Source of the DNA: CAYPJE01 sp964410945
GTDB taxonomy: Bacteria; Fidelibacterota; Marinisomatia; Marinisomatales; TCS56
Reading direction: 5' to 3'
Assembly: GCA_964410945.1 (NCBI GenBank)
Contig: CAYPJE010000002.1
Coordinates: forward strand, 62,001-126,000
Length of the DNA: 64,000 nt
Part shown: in pieces, positions 18,086-26,099 of the stretch
Numbering within the stretch: the stretch's first letter is position 1
Layout: each line of letters begins with the position of its first letter
Position numbers and translations under genes: made by a program
The notes under the pieces: generated by a model
What the model was told of the DNA's origin: nothing
The model's database searches: none
The model's input: only the letters and a program-made list of their open reading frames with translations

Positions 18086-19441
18086 ATGGCTAAAGCAACA
18101 TCCAAGACAGCCTATCTATGCGCTAATTGCGGTGCGGATTTTCCTAAGTGGAACGGCCAGTGTCCGACCTGCCATGAATGGGGTACCCTCAACGAATTCA
18201 AGGTCAGTACCAAGGGCGGAAAACGTTCAACGCTTGATAATAGACAGTCATTTGCTTTGGGTGAAATCCTGAAAAAACCATCCGGTGGCCGGACTTCAAC
18301 AACCATTGGGGAAGTAGACCGGGTACTGGGGGGCGGTATACTTCCGGGAGCGTTGATTTTACTGGGAGGCAGCCCGGGGATTGGAAAATCTACCCTGGCA
18401 TTGCAAATAGCCGCCCGGTCCGGTAAGCCGGTAATATATGTTTCAGCGGAAGAATCTGAGGAGCAGATCGCCTTGCGGGCTGAACGGCTTTCAGTTACCG
18501 CTGATGATTTACGTCTGTCCGGCGAAAATCGGGTTGAGGCAATCCTGGAAGAGATCAGCCGGCAGAAAGCCGAACTGGTGGTGGTAGACTCCATTCAAAC
18601 CGTATACAGCGACGCCCTGGATTCACTTCCTGGATCGGTCAGCCAGATACGGGAATGCGGCCAGCAGCTTCTGCAGGCCTGCAAACAGCAGGGCGTTACT
18701 ATTATTATTATCGGACATGTGACCAAAGAAGGAATTATTGCCGGCCCCAAAATGCTGGAGCATATGGTTGATACTGTTCTATATCTGGACGGCGATGACC
18801 GTTATGATCAGCGGATTTTGCGTTCGGTCAAGAACCGGTTCGGTACGACCAATGAAGTGGGTATTTTCAGGATGGAAGCCAGTGGAATGGAGCCGGTGGA
18901 GAATCCATCGGAGCTGTTTTTAGCCGAACGGACCAGTGGGGTGTCCGGTGCAGCCATCTATCCCGCCCTGGAAGGCAGCCGGCCGATTTTGCTGGAGATT
19001 CAGGCCCTGGTTTCAGCCGCCAACTTTGGGACGCCACAGCGCAATGTCAATGGTTTCGATTTGCGCCGGTTGGCTATGCTTCTGGCCGTATTGGAAAAAC
19101 GGCAGGGATTGGTACTGGGAACCAGGGATGTTTTTGTTAATCTGGTAGGTGGATTGAAGGTGAATGATCCGGCAGCCGATCTGGCGGTCATCGGAGCTGT
19201 GGCTTCCGGTACACTGGACCGCGTGATTCCCGCCGATACGGTGTTGGTTGGTGAGGTTGGTCTGGCCGGTGAAGTACGGTCGGTGGCGCAGCTGGAGAAA
19301 CGGGTAGCGGAGGCTCAGGCTTTGGGATTCAAACAAATTGTTGCACCTCAAGGTAGTATCCAGCGGATTAAAATGAATAAGCCTGGAATTCGGCTGATTG
19401 GGATCAAGACGGTTAAGGAAGCACTGGAGATTCTGTTTTAA
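18086..19441 (+). CDS. radA: DNA repair protein RadA/Sms
   Basis: RadA is a RecA-like, DnaB-type helicase that drives branch migration in recombinational repair. The 451-aa protein has the full layout: an N-terminal C4 zinc finger (CANCG then CPTC, residues 12-31), the RecA-like ATPase with Walker A (GSPGIGKSTLA) and the VSAEES motif, the RadA-specific KNRFG motif, and a C-terminal Lon-like domain with GLAGEVR. The ATG at 18086 keeps the zinc finger. It stands alone on this strand. The hairpin repeat at 19455-19492 begins 14 bases after its stop. Confidence 0.97.
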   Translation: MAKATSKTAYLCANCGADFPKWNGQCPTCHEWGTLNEFKVSTKGGKRSTLDNRQSFALGEILKKPSGGRTSTTIGEVDRVLGGGILPGALILLGGSPGIGKSTLALQIAARSGKPVIYVSAEESEEQIALRAERLSVTADDLRLSGENRVEAILEEISRQKAELVVVDSIQTVYSDALDSLPGSVSQIRECGQQLLQACKQQGVTIIIIGHVTKEGIIAGPKMLEHMVDTVLYLDGDDRYDQRILRSVKNRFGTTNEVGIFRMEASGMEPVENPSELFLAERTSGVSGAAIYPALEGSRPILLEIQALVSAANFGTPQRNVNGFDLRRLAMLLAVLEKRQGLVLGTRDVFVNLVGGLKVNDPAADLAVIGAVASGTLDRVIPADTVLVGEVGLAGEVRSVAQLEKRVAEAQALGFKQIVAPQGSIQRIKMNKPGIRLIGIKTVKEALEILF

Positions 19442-19454
19442 CTAATAAACCTTC

Positions 19455-19492
19455 CAACCTTCCAGGTTACTTCTTAAAAACCGGGAAGGTTG
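19455..19492. repeat. REP-like hairpin A, upstream copy
   Basis: CAACCTTCC (19455-19463) pairs with GGAAGGTTG (19484-19492). An inner GGTT/AACC pair extends the stem past one A/G mismatch, leaving a loop of about 10 bases. The same pattern recurs, degraded, at 20107-20147 before the second transposase gene. It may also act as the end of the radA message. Confidence 0.75.
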
Positions 19493-19519
19493 CTTTAATG
19501 TAGAGGAAAATTATAAGCA

Positions 19520-19554
19520 ATCCTCAAGGACTGGAAGATGTGACCTTGAGGGTT
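19520..19554. repeat. REP-like hairpin B, upstream copy
   Basis: CCTCAAGG (19522-19529) pairs with CCTTGAGG (19544-19551) around a loop containing GAAGATG. It ends 17 bases before the start codon of the first RAYT gene. A related copy lies at 20217-20256, just before the second one. Confidence 0.75.
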
Positions 19555-19570
19555 TAAGAGGGGAAGTATT

Positions 19571-20095
19571 ATGAGTGAAAAATATACTATGGGTGGTTGT
19601 TACTATCTTTATAACCGGGGTACCAATCGTTTGGAAGTATTCAAGGATGATTGTGACTACCGATTTTTTCTAAGGAAATTAAATCAATATCAAAGCAAAT
19701 ATCAGATCAGTATTCTGGCATATTGTCTAATGCCAAACCATTTTCATTTACTGGTTCAGCAGAAAACAGGAGATTTTACGATAGGCCAAATGATTGGTTG
19801 TTTGACAAATGCGTTCACGAAAACATTCAATACAAAATATGAACGAACCGGCGTTTTATTCGAGGGTCCGACAAAATCCAAGTTCGTGACAGATGAAGAT
19901 CATTTTCTCTGGTTGTTTAAATACTTATCCCTTAATCCGGTAAAAAGTGGGTTGGTTAAGCAGCCGGAGGATTGGGATTATTCATCACTGCGGGAGTATC
20001 TTGGATTGCGAAAAAATGAATTATTGGATATGAACGATTTCAGGGAATTGTTAGGTTCGGTGGATGATATTCTGGACTTTTTATCCGTCGATTAG
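19571..20095 (+). CDS. REP-associated tyrosine transposase (RAYT), copy 1
   Basis: This 174-aa Y1 HUH-type single-strand DNA transposase belongs to the RAYT group. Such enzymes cut and join REP hairpins; they are usually single-copy and not self-transposing. The HUH motif is MPNHFHLLV (His57, His59), and the likely catalytic tyrosine is Tyr118 in KYLSLNPVKSGLV. YNRGTN near the start and PEDWDYSS near the end complete the family pattern. The gene is preceded by hairpins A and B. It is about half identical by eye to the gene at 20262, with the same residue numbering of the active site, so the two are diverged tandem copies. The length is normal and the gene appears intact. Confidence 0.92.
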   Translation: MSEKYTMGGCYYLYNRGTNRLEVFKDDCDYRFFLRKLNQYQSKYQISILAYCLMPNHFHLLVQQKTGDFTIGQMIGCLTNAFTKTFNTKYERTGVLFEGPTKSKFVTDEDHFLWLFKYLSLNPVKSGLVKQPEDWDYSSLREYLGLRKNELLDMNDFRELLGSVDDILDFLSVD

Positions 20096-20106
20096 AATTT
20101 GCTTAG

Positions 20107-20147
20107 ACTTTCCAGATTACTTCTTTTCTTAAAAACCCGGAAGGTTG
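20107..20147. repeat. REP-like hairpin A, second copy
   Basis: ACTTTCC (20107-20113) pairs with GGAAGGT (20139-20145), with one wobble. The core AGATTACTTC...TTAAAAACCCGGAAGG matches hairpin A at 19455-19492 apart from a short insertion in the loop. Confidence 0.65.
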
Positions 20148-20216
20148 CTCAGAAGAGAAATAATTTGAATTCACATTTAGACAGGACCACAAAATTTTAA
20201 ACAGATTAGAATGATT

Positions 20217-20256
20217 GCAACCTTAAAGGTATTGAAGATGCGACCTTGAAGGTTCA
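20217..20256. repeat. REP-like hairpin B, second copy
   Basis: AACCTT (20219-20224) with AAAGG, then GAAGATG, then ACCTTGAAGGTT (20243-20254). It matches hairpin B at 19520-19554 in the GAAGATG-GACCTTGA-GGTT core. It ends about 6 bases before the RAYT copy 2 start codon, so folding could cover the ribosome site. Confidence 0.65.
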
Positions 20257-20261
20257 ACAAT

Positions 20262-20798
20262 ATGGCAAGGAATTATCGTAAAAACACCTATCACCACCTG
20301 TTCAATCGTGGTGCGGATGGGAGGAAGATTTTCTCCTGCGACCAGGATTACCATGATTTTATCTGGCGGCTGGTCAAGTACAAGGAGAAATATTCAGTCT
20401 CGATTCTGGCCTATTGCCTGATGCCGGATCATTATCATTTATTCGTGCGTCAGAATACCGATGATCTGCTGATTGGCAAAATGATCGGAGGACTCATGAA
20501 TTCATATACCAAGTCGATCCATAGCAAATATGGCCATTCCCGGCCGGTTTTCGACGGAACCGCTCAATCGAACCTAATTGCCGATGATACCCAGTTCCTG
20601 TGGCTGGTTAAATATATCACTTTAACGCCGGTCCGCGAGAAACTTGTCTCCCGGCCGGAAGACTGGGGTTATTCTTCGATCCATGAGTATCTGGGTTATC
20701 GAAAAATCCAGTTGACTGATATTGATGAAACGATGGCACGCCTTAAGTCAATCAATGGAATCCGTGAATTTCTGGAGTTGGATAAACAAACCGTATAA
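20262..20798 (+). CDS. REP-associated tyrosine transposase (RAYT), copy 2
   Basis: This 178-aa homolog of the gene at 19571 has the HUH motif MPDHYHLFV (His57, His59) and Tyr118 in KYITLTPVREKLV. The Asn-Pro of the usual NPVK motif is Thr-Pro here, a small departure. FNRGAD near the start and PEDWGYSS near the end are kept. There is no obvious ribosome site; the AAGG of hairpin B is the only purine-rich stretch before ATG 20262. No hairpin A or B copy follows the gene, so the unit is repeat-repeat-gene, twice. It appears intact. Confidence 0.9.
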   Translation: MARNYRKNTYHHLFNRGADGRKIFSCDQDYHDFIWRLVKYKEKYSVSILAYCLMPDHYHLFVRQNTDDLLIGKMIGGLMNSYTKSIHSKYGHSRPVFDGTAQSNLIADDTQFLWLVKYITLTPVREKLVSRPEDWGYSSIHEYLGYRKIQLTDIDETMARLKSINGIREFLELDKQTV

Positions 20799-20848
20799 AT
20801 GATTTGGGAGGTTGTCCCCCAGCCCCGAATTGCCTTATATTTTAATCC

Positions 20849-21808
20849 ATGGGAGCAGTTGATTCAATAGTTAAGCCTGGTATAGTAATCAAAATTTCTG
20901 ATTTGCATAAATCATTTGGACCCGTCCAGGCCGTAAATGGTATCAGTTTTGATATCCGGCAAGGAGAAGTATTTGGATTTCTGGGCCCCAATGGTGCCGG
21001 GAAGACGACGACTATCCGGATGTTGTGTGGGTTACTGCCCTGCGATTCAGGATCGATTGTATTTAATGATCCCCTGATCCGGCGGGCGGGTGTTAAATAT
21101 CAGCTTGGTATATGTCCACAGGATAATATTTTCTGGCCCAAGCTCACCTGCCGTGAGCAACTGGTATTCATTGCCGAAATGTACAATATAAGCCGTGCTT
21201 CGGCTAAGGCTCGTGCCAACCAACTACTGGAAACGCTTGGTTTATCCAATAAAGCCGGGACACTGGCAGCGAAACTTTCCGGTGGAATGAAACGGCGGTT
21301 GAATATTTGTCTGGCCCTGGTTCACGACCCCCAGATTCTGGTTCTGGACGAACCGGAAGCCGGCCTCGATCCCCAGAGCCGGTTGCTGGTCCGTGGTTTT
21401 ATCAAACAACTGGCCCGCGACAAGACCGTGATTATAACAACCCATAATATGGATGAGGCCGATCGCCTGGCGGACCGGGTGGCCATCATAGACTACGGCA
21501 AATTATTAAAACTTGATTCGCCGGAGAATCTTAAACGGTCTATCGGTGAAGGTGATCTGCTGGAGATTGAGCTGTCCGGTGATCTGGAAAACGGTGAACA
21601 TGTTGTTGATGCGGTAGAACCAATCTGTGAATCAGTTGAATTACATAAAGATATATTAAGACTGAAGGCCACTAACCTGGTGACACTTTTACCTGAAGTA
21701 ACAGCGAAACTCGCTACGATTGGAGTCACAGTAAAAGGGATATCCCTGCGGGAAAATACACTGGAAGATGTATTTATACATTTGACCGGCAGGAAGCTCA
21801 GGGCATGA
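20849..21808 (+). CDS. ABC transporter ATP-binding protein (CcmA/NatA type)
   Basis: This is the 319-aa ATPase subunit of an ABC-2 type exporter. Walker A is GPNGAGKTTT, the Q-loop lies in GICPQDNIFWPKLTCREQL, the signature is LSGGMKRRL, Walker B is LVLDEPEAGLDP, and the switch histidine is in ITTHNMDEAD. A C-terminal extension of about 90 residues (after residue 225) is typical of drug, Na+ and lipid exporters of this class. The stop overlaps the permease gene by 4 bases, so the two form one transporter. The substrate cannot be told from sequence. Confidence 0.92.
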   Translation: MGAVDSIVKPGIVIKISDLHKSFGPVQAVNGISFDIRQGEVFGFLGPNGAGKTTTIRMLCGLLPCDSGSIVFNDPLIRRAGVKYQLGICPQDNIFWPKLTCREQLVFIAEMYNISRASAKARANQLLETLGLSNKAGTLAAKLSGGMKRRLNICLALVHDPQILVLDEPEAGLDPQSRLLVRGFIKQLARDKTVIITTHNMDEADRLADRVAIIDYGKLLKLDSPENLKRSIGEGDLLEIELSGDLENGEHVVDAVEPICESVELHKDILRLKATNLVTLLPEVTAKLATIGVTVKGISLRENTLEDVFIHLTGRKLRA

Positions 21809-22971
21809 AGTTCCTCTCGGTAATTAAAAAGAGTTTCCGTGAGCAATTACGCAGCTACTGGATATTGTTACTAACGGTAACAATGGCGCCCTTCTTTGTG
21901 TTTGTCTATTACCTGATAAACGAAGCCTGGCAGCCCAGCTATGATCTGGTATTTGTGAATTATGACTCCGGGATCGAACAGTCCGGTGAAATCCGGAATC
22001 ACGGTGCAGGATTGATTGAGGTTGCCCGACGGTTTGAAAGCGATTCACTGTCGATACCAATTTCAGTGCTTCAGGCAGATGATCGGGAATCAGCCCTGGA
22101 GCAATTACGAAACAAGAAAACCAATGCACTGGTGGTGATACCGGAGAATTTCTCCCGTGCATTGGAAATGATATCAGCCGCCAGGCCGGAACCGCAATCG
22201 CAGCTGGAAATCGTGGGTGATCTGACAGATATTAATTATATGGTGACGGCCATCTGGGCCGGCGAGGCCTTCAACCAGTATCTGGCGCAGATATGGCCGT
22301 TCGCTATGCCGGTCGATGTTGTCGAGACCAGCCTGGGGGTATCCGGCGAGATCAGTGAATTTGACCTGTGGGTTCCGGGTCTGCTGATCCTTGCGATAAT
22401 CATGCTGATGTTTACCGCCACAATAGCCATTGTAACCGAAGTGGAAAATGGCACAATCATTCGCCTGAAATTATCACAGGTGGGTGTTCTGAATTACCTC
22501 GGTGGTATCACAGTGGTTCAGGTTACCGTGGGCCTGATAGCAATTTTACTGACCCTGGGAACGGCCCTGCTGATGGGCTTCAGTTATTCCGGATCAATCG
22601 GCCTACTGTTACTGATCGCCGTGCTGACCAGCATATCGATGATTGCATTTAGTCTGATCCTGGCAGCAGCAACCAAATCGGCCAATGAAGTTTTGATCGT
22701 GGGTAATTTCCCCATGTTTCTGTTCATGTTCTTCACCGGTGCTGCCTTTCCGCTGGAAGGGAAACCATTATTTACTATTGCGGGGTACACCATTACCGCC
22801 CAGGGGGTAATGTCGCCAGCCCATGCCGTATCGGCTGCCAAAAAGGTGTTGATATTAGGTGCTGGCACGGGTGATATATTGCCGGAAATCATTGCACTGT
22901 TATTAATAACCCTTATTTACTGGATAATAGGTGCCTGGGCCTTTAACCGCCGGCACATGCGAGTAACCTGA
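21805..22971 (+). CDS. ABC-2 type transporter permease
   Basis: This 388-aa membrane subunit has a YhgE/ABC-2_membrane_3-like plan. It has one N-terminal transmembrane helix (about residues 18-38), a large extracytoplasmic domain (about 40-190) and a cluster of five helices in the C-terminal half. It pairs with the ATPase just upstream through an ATGA overlap. The best-known relatives export drugs, sodium or surface lipids; none is indicated here. The gene order of ATPase then one permease suggests a homodimeric membrane part. Confidence 0.88.
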   Translation: MKFLSVIKKSFREQLRSYWILLLTVTMAPFFVFVYYLINEAWQPSYDLVFVNYDSGIEQSGEIRNHGAGLIEVARRFESDSLSIPISVLQADDRESALEQLRNKKTNALVVIPENFSRALEMISAARPEPQSQLEIVGDLTDINYMVTAIWAGEAFNQYLAQIWPFAMPVDVVETSLGVSGEISEFDLWVPGLLILAIIMLMFTATIAIVTEVENGTIIRLKLSQVGVLNYLGGITVVQVTVGLIAILLTLGTALLMGFSYSGSIGLLLLIAVLTSISMIAFSLILAAATKSANEVLIVGNFPMFLFMFFTGAAFPLEGKPLFTIAGYTITAQGVMSPAHAVSAAKKVLILGAGTGDILPEIIALLLITLIYWIIGAWAFNRRHMRVT

Positions 22972-23014
22972 GTTCATGGTACCGGATTCCCCGGTGATAG
23001 CCTAAATAAATCTT

Positions 23015-24148
23015 ATGAAATACACAATTACAGTCTCAGATTCAGATACTTCTGCACGTACTGGCCTGCTGCAAACCAGTCACGGGGAAATTCAAACACC
23101 GATCTTTATGCCGGTTGGAACGGTAGGAGCGGTAAAAGCCATGAGTCCTGCCGAACTGACCACGGCCGGAGCCCAGATTATTCTGGGGAATACCTATCAT
23201 CTGTATTTACGTCCGGGTACCGAAATCATCAAGACGGCCGGGGGATTGCATAAGTTCAATTCCTGGGAAAAACCGATTCTCACCGACAGTGGCGGGTTTC
23301 AGGTCTTTTCACTGGCCAAAATGAATAAAATCAGCGATCAGGGTGTGGAATTCCAGTCCCACCTGGATGGCAGTAAACATTTTTTCAATCCGGCTGTTTC
23401 CATGGATATCCAGCGCCACCTCGGTAGCGACATAATCATGGCTTTTGATCAGTGTCCTCCCAGTGATGGCGGTATCGAAATGGCGGAGGCGGCCGTTGAG
23501 CGTACTTCACGCTGGATAACGGAATGCCGGGATTATCTGGAGCAGAACCCACCATTCTATGGTCATGAGCAGACACTGTTTCCGATTGTACAGGGCTCAG
23601 TTTACGAAGAGCTGCGCCGCCGCAGCGCCGAAGAAGTCATTCCTTATGCTACCTGCGGAACTGCCATTGGCGGATTGGCGGTGGGTGAAGAAAAAGGCGC
23701 CATGTTTGATATGATCGAACTGTTGGATGGTATTTTACCCAAGGATCAGCCGCGTTACCTGATGGGGGTTGGCCGGCCCACCGATCTGGTGCGTGCCGTC
23801 CGTCTGGGGGTCGATATGTTTGATTGTGTGATGCCTACCCGCAATGCCCGGAATGGTCAATTGTTTACCAGCCATGGGATAATCAATATCAAGAATGCCA
23901 AGTATAAGACCGATTTCAGTACCCTTGACGAGACCTGTGATTGCTACCTGTGCCGGAATTTCAGCCGGGCTTATCTCTGCCACTTGATCAGGGTCAATGA
24001 GATCCTCGGCCTGCGCCTGGCCTCGCTGCATAATGTGACCTATTACCTGAATCTGATGGACACTATGCGAAAAGAAATAGCGGTTGGCAGTTTCACCGAC
24101 TGGGCTGCAGATTATTTATCTATAATGAATGAATATTCAGGAATGTGA
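23015..24148 (+). CDS. tgt: queuine tRNA-ribosyltransferase
   Basis: Tgt exchanges guanine-34 of GUN tRNAs for preQ1. The 377-aa length is standard. The catalytic aspartates lie in LTDSGGFQVFS and FDCVMPTRNAR, the substrate pocket in GGLAVGE, and the zinc site in CDCYLC...RAYLCHL (three Cys and His). The tRNA it modifies includes tRNA-Asn(GTT), one of which is encoded at 63159. No other queuosine gene is adjacent. The ATG at 23015 lies 43 bases after the exporter permease. Confidence 0.97.
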   Translation: MKYTITVSDSDTSARTGLLQTSHGEIQTPIFMPVGTVGAVKAMSPAELTTAGAQIILGNTYHLYLRPGTEIIKTAGGLHKFNSWEKPILTDSGGFQVFSLAKMNKISDQGVEFQSHLDGSKHFFNPAVSMDIQRHLGSDIIMAFDQCPPSDGGIEMAEAAVERTSRWITECRDYLEQNPPFYGHEQTLFPIVQGSVYEELRRRSAEEVIPYATCGTAIGGLAVGEEKGAMFDMIELLDGILPKDQPRYLMGVGRPTDLVRAVRLGVDMFDCVMPTRNARNGQLFTSHGIINIKNAKYKTDFSTLDETCDCYLCRNFSRAYLCHLIRVNEILGLRLASLHNVTYYLNLMDTMRKEIAVGSFTDWAADYLSIMNEYSGM

Positions 24149-24265
24149 TACAATTGATTTAAGAACAGGGAACACCAAATAGTGATTTTAGAAGAAGATC
24201 AGGTAATGGAAATTGTTGTGAGCACTTGGCAAATCACAAATTATTAATCCTTGTTGGATATTGAT

Positions 24266-24721
24266 ATGACCCAAACAACCATCCGTGTAATCGATGCTTA
24301 TGTTTTTCGGCAGACAGAAAACAGCATACGTTTCTTACTGTTGAAGCGGAATGCTAACAAAATCTACGAGCATCTATGGCAGGGGGTGGCCGGGAAAATC
24401 GAAACAGGCGAAGAAGCCTGGCAAACCGCCATTCGCGAATTGAAAGAAGAAACCGGGTTATCACCGAAGCGGATGTTCGTGGCTGACCATGTGAGCAGTT
24501 TTTATGAAGTCCATGGTGATCGGATCAACCAGGTGCCGGTCTTCGGGATTGAAGTGGATTCGGAAAAAGTTATCCTGTCTGATGAACATTCCGATTATCG
24601 CTGGGTAGACCTGGATGAAGCTATGGATTTATTGGTCTGGCGTGGACAGCGTACCGGAATAAAGGTGGTGTACGAAATGTTGACCAGCGGCGATGAAAGA
24701 ATGCGGTGGTCAGAGATTTAG
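24266..24721 (+). CDS. NUDIX hydrolase
   Basis: This 151-aa protein has a complete Nudix box (G-x5-E-x7-RE-U-x-EE-x-G-U) from GKIETGEE to REL then EETGL, placed after KIYEHLWQGVAG. It probably hydrolyses a nucleoside diphosphate linked to another group. The dATP-pyrophosphohydrolase-like group (NudB) has a similar opening, with RVIDAYVF and LLLKRN, but the substrate is not certain. I chose ATG 24266; a TTG at 24251 would add five residues. It sits between tgt and a peroxiredoxin gene, with no overlap to either. Confidence 0.88.
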   Translation: MTQTTIRVIDAYVFRQTENSIRFLLLKRNANKIYEHLWQGVAGKIETGEEAWQTAIRELKEETGLSPKRMFVADHVSSFYEVHGDRINQVPVFGIEVDSEKVILSDEHSDYRWVDLDEAMDLLVWRGQRTGIKVVYEMLTSGDERMRWSEI

Positions 24722-24811
24722 CCGGTTGGAGCGATAGCTTGGTCTATTTTTTTTGGGAACTTGTATCCTTTTGACTTTTAAAAACATCTAACAATAAAAA
24801 CAGGAGTTATT

Positions 24812-25264
24812 ATGTTAGAAGTAGGATCCAAGGCCCCGGAATTTTCCCTGCCGGATCAGGATGGCAATTCAGTTTCTCTGAGCGCTTTCAAAGGGAAAAA
24901 AGTGTTGCTGTGGTTTTTCCCCAAAGCCATGACTCCCGGTTGTACCACCGAAGGCTGCACCCTGCGGGATGAATATGCCGAATTCACAGCAAAAAATGTG
25001 GCTGTTTTAGGTATGAGCGCCGATGCCCCGGCCCGCCAGAAGAAATTTGCCGATAAATATGAATTCCAGTATCCACTGCTGGGTGACGAAGATAAAGATG
25101 TGTTGCGGGCCTATCACGCCTGGGGGCTGAAAAAAATGTATGGCCGGGAATTCGAGGGAATTATCCGGATTTCATATCTGATTGATGAGAACGGTATGAT
25201 TGAAAAGGCTTATCCAAAGGTTAAAACCAAAACCCACGCCCAGGACGTTCTGGCCGATCTTTAA
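24812..25264 (+). CDS. bcp: thioredoxin-dependent peroxiredoxin (BCP/PrxQ)
   Basis: This 150-aa cytoplasmic peroxidase reduces hydrogen peroxide and organic peroxides with electrons from thioredoxin. The active site reads MTPGCTTEGC, with the peroxidatic Cys in the PxxxT/SxxC pattern and a second Cys five residues later, as in atypical two-Cys PrxQ. The opening VGSKAPEFSLPDQDG and the later LIDENGMIEKAYPKV are family typical. CAGGAG precedes ATG 24812. A hairpin terminator follows at once, so it is likely monocistronic. Confidence 0.96.
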   Translation: MLEVGSKAPEFSLPDQDGNSVSLSAFKGKKVLLWFFPKAMTPGCTTEGCTLRDEYAEFTAKNVAVLGMSADAPARQKKFADKYEFQYPLLGDEDKDVLRAYHAWGLKKMYGREFEGIIRISYLIDENGMIEKAYPKVKTKTHAQDVLADL

Positions 25265-25276
25265 ATAGAATCCACC

Positions 25277-25305
25277 GGGGTGATAGCCATCACCCCCTTT
25301 TTATT
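25277..25305 (+). terminator. intrinsic terminator after bcp
   Basis: An 8-bp perfect stem (25277-25284 with 25289-25296) with an AGCC loop is followed by C and five T. It begins 13 bases after the bcp stop. Confidence 0.88.
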
Positions 25306-25348
25306 TCTTAATCCCTCTGGCAACTATTTCATTCTACCCCGTGTCATA

Positions 25349-25501
25349 ATGGCAAGAGGTAGAATTATGAAACAAGTAATAAAACAGACCATAAATTTTC
25401 TAATCGTACTGGCAACCTTATCAATGGTAGTCGGATATCCCGTATTGCATCTGAAATATGAGCTGGCGGAGACTGTTCTACAGGTACTTACCCAATTATA
25501 A
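25349..25501 (+). CDS. small single-pass membrane protein, uncharacterised
   Basis: This is an open frame of 50 codons from ATG 25349, or 44 from ATG 25367, which follows AAGAGGT. The product has one hydrophobic helix (FLIVLATLSMVVGYPVLHL) with Lys/Gln at the N-side and a short Glu-containing tail. I do not recognise it. Longer forms of the frame run into the bcp terminator, so a start before 25305 is unlikely. It lies 8 bases before the four-repeat protein gene and could be translated with it. The reality of the gene is uncertain. Confidence 0.4.
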   Translation: MARGRIMKQVIKQTINFLIVLATLSMVVGYPVLHLKYELAETVLQVLTQL

Positions 25502-25515
25502 TCACAGGAATGAAA

Positions 25516-26025
25516 ATGAACGCAGTCTATCAGTCTATTGTCGATGAAGTCAGGAACAATAAGGGGCGAATTGTCCTGGAGCTCCAGGCTACCAAGGTTG
25601 AGAGGGAAACTAAATCAGCTTTCCCGGGAGCTGGTTTTGGATATGGTTGGACCCAATCAATGGCAGGGAATGGACACACCAATTTCAGTGTAAACCTGCT
25701 GACTACTTCCGTGGGCCGTTTCACCAAACGGAACCTGCTCGGACAGGGATTTGGTTTTGCCTGGTCCCGTGCGATGCATGGTGATCTGAATGGGTTGGAA
25801 TTTGATCTGACGGCTACCAAGGTTATAAAAAAAAGGAAAACCAATATCCTTGGGATGGGTTACGGTTTTGCCTGGGCCGAGCAGATGACCGGTGAATTGG
25901 GCTCTGACCTGAAATTGCGTTTCACCACCACTGAGGTTGGTAAAGACCAGAACACTAATTTTTTGGGATTGGGTTATGGTTTCGGTTGGACCCAAAAAGC
26001 GGAACTGGTAATTACGGCCACCTAG
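25516..26025 (+). CDS. four-repeat Gly/Trp-rich protein of unknown function
   Basis: I do not recognise this 169-aa protein. After a short helical start it consists of four repeats of about 38 residues. Each ends in a Gly-aromatic motif: GAGFGYGWTQ, GQGFGFAWSR, GMGYGFAWAE and GLGYGFGWTQ, with tryptophans at 45, 83, 120 and 158. Each repeat begins with a beta-like stretch such as LELQATKV, VNLLTTSV, FDLTATKV or LRFTTTEV, followed by basic residues. There is no signal peptide or membrane helix. The regular period suggests a closed beta structure such as a small propeller, barrel or lectin-like fold; this is inference. AGGA lies 7 bases before ATG 25516; ATG 25510 is an alternative. Confidence 0.75.
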   Translation: MNAVYQSIVDEVRNNKGRIVLELQATKVERETKSAFPGAGFGYGWTQSMAGNGHTNFSVNLLTTSVGRFTKRNLLGQGFGFAWSRAMHGDLNGLEFDLTATKVIKKRKTNILGMGYGFAWAEQMTGELGSDLKLRFTTTEVGKDQNTNFLGLGYGFGWTQKAELVITAT

Positions 26026-26050
26026 ATTTTCTCATTGTAGTTAGTTCAGA

Positions 26051-26085
26051 AAAAAGGCCATCGGCAGTCAGCTGATGGCCTTTTT
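26051..26085. terminator. bidirectional terminator between convergent genes
   Basis: A 12-bp stem, AAAAAGGCCATC (26051-26062) with GATGGCCTTTTT (26074-26085), around an 11-base loop. The A run and T run serve both strands: the repeat-protein gene from the left and the transketolase-like gene from the right. Confidence 0.9.
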
Positions 26086-26099
26086 GTATAGGTAGAGGT

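Noticed and set aside
25280..25348. Longer N-terminus for the small membrane protein
   Set aside because: It would be encoded across the bcp terminator hairpin; later ATGs at 25349 and 25367 are better placed.
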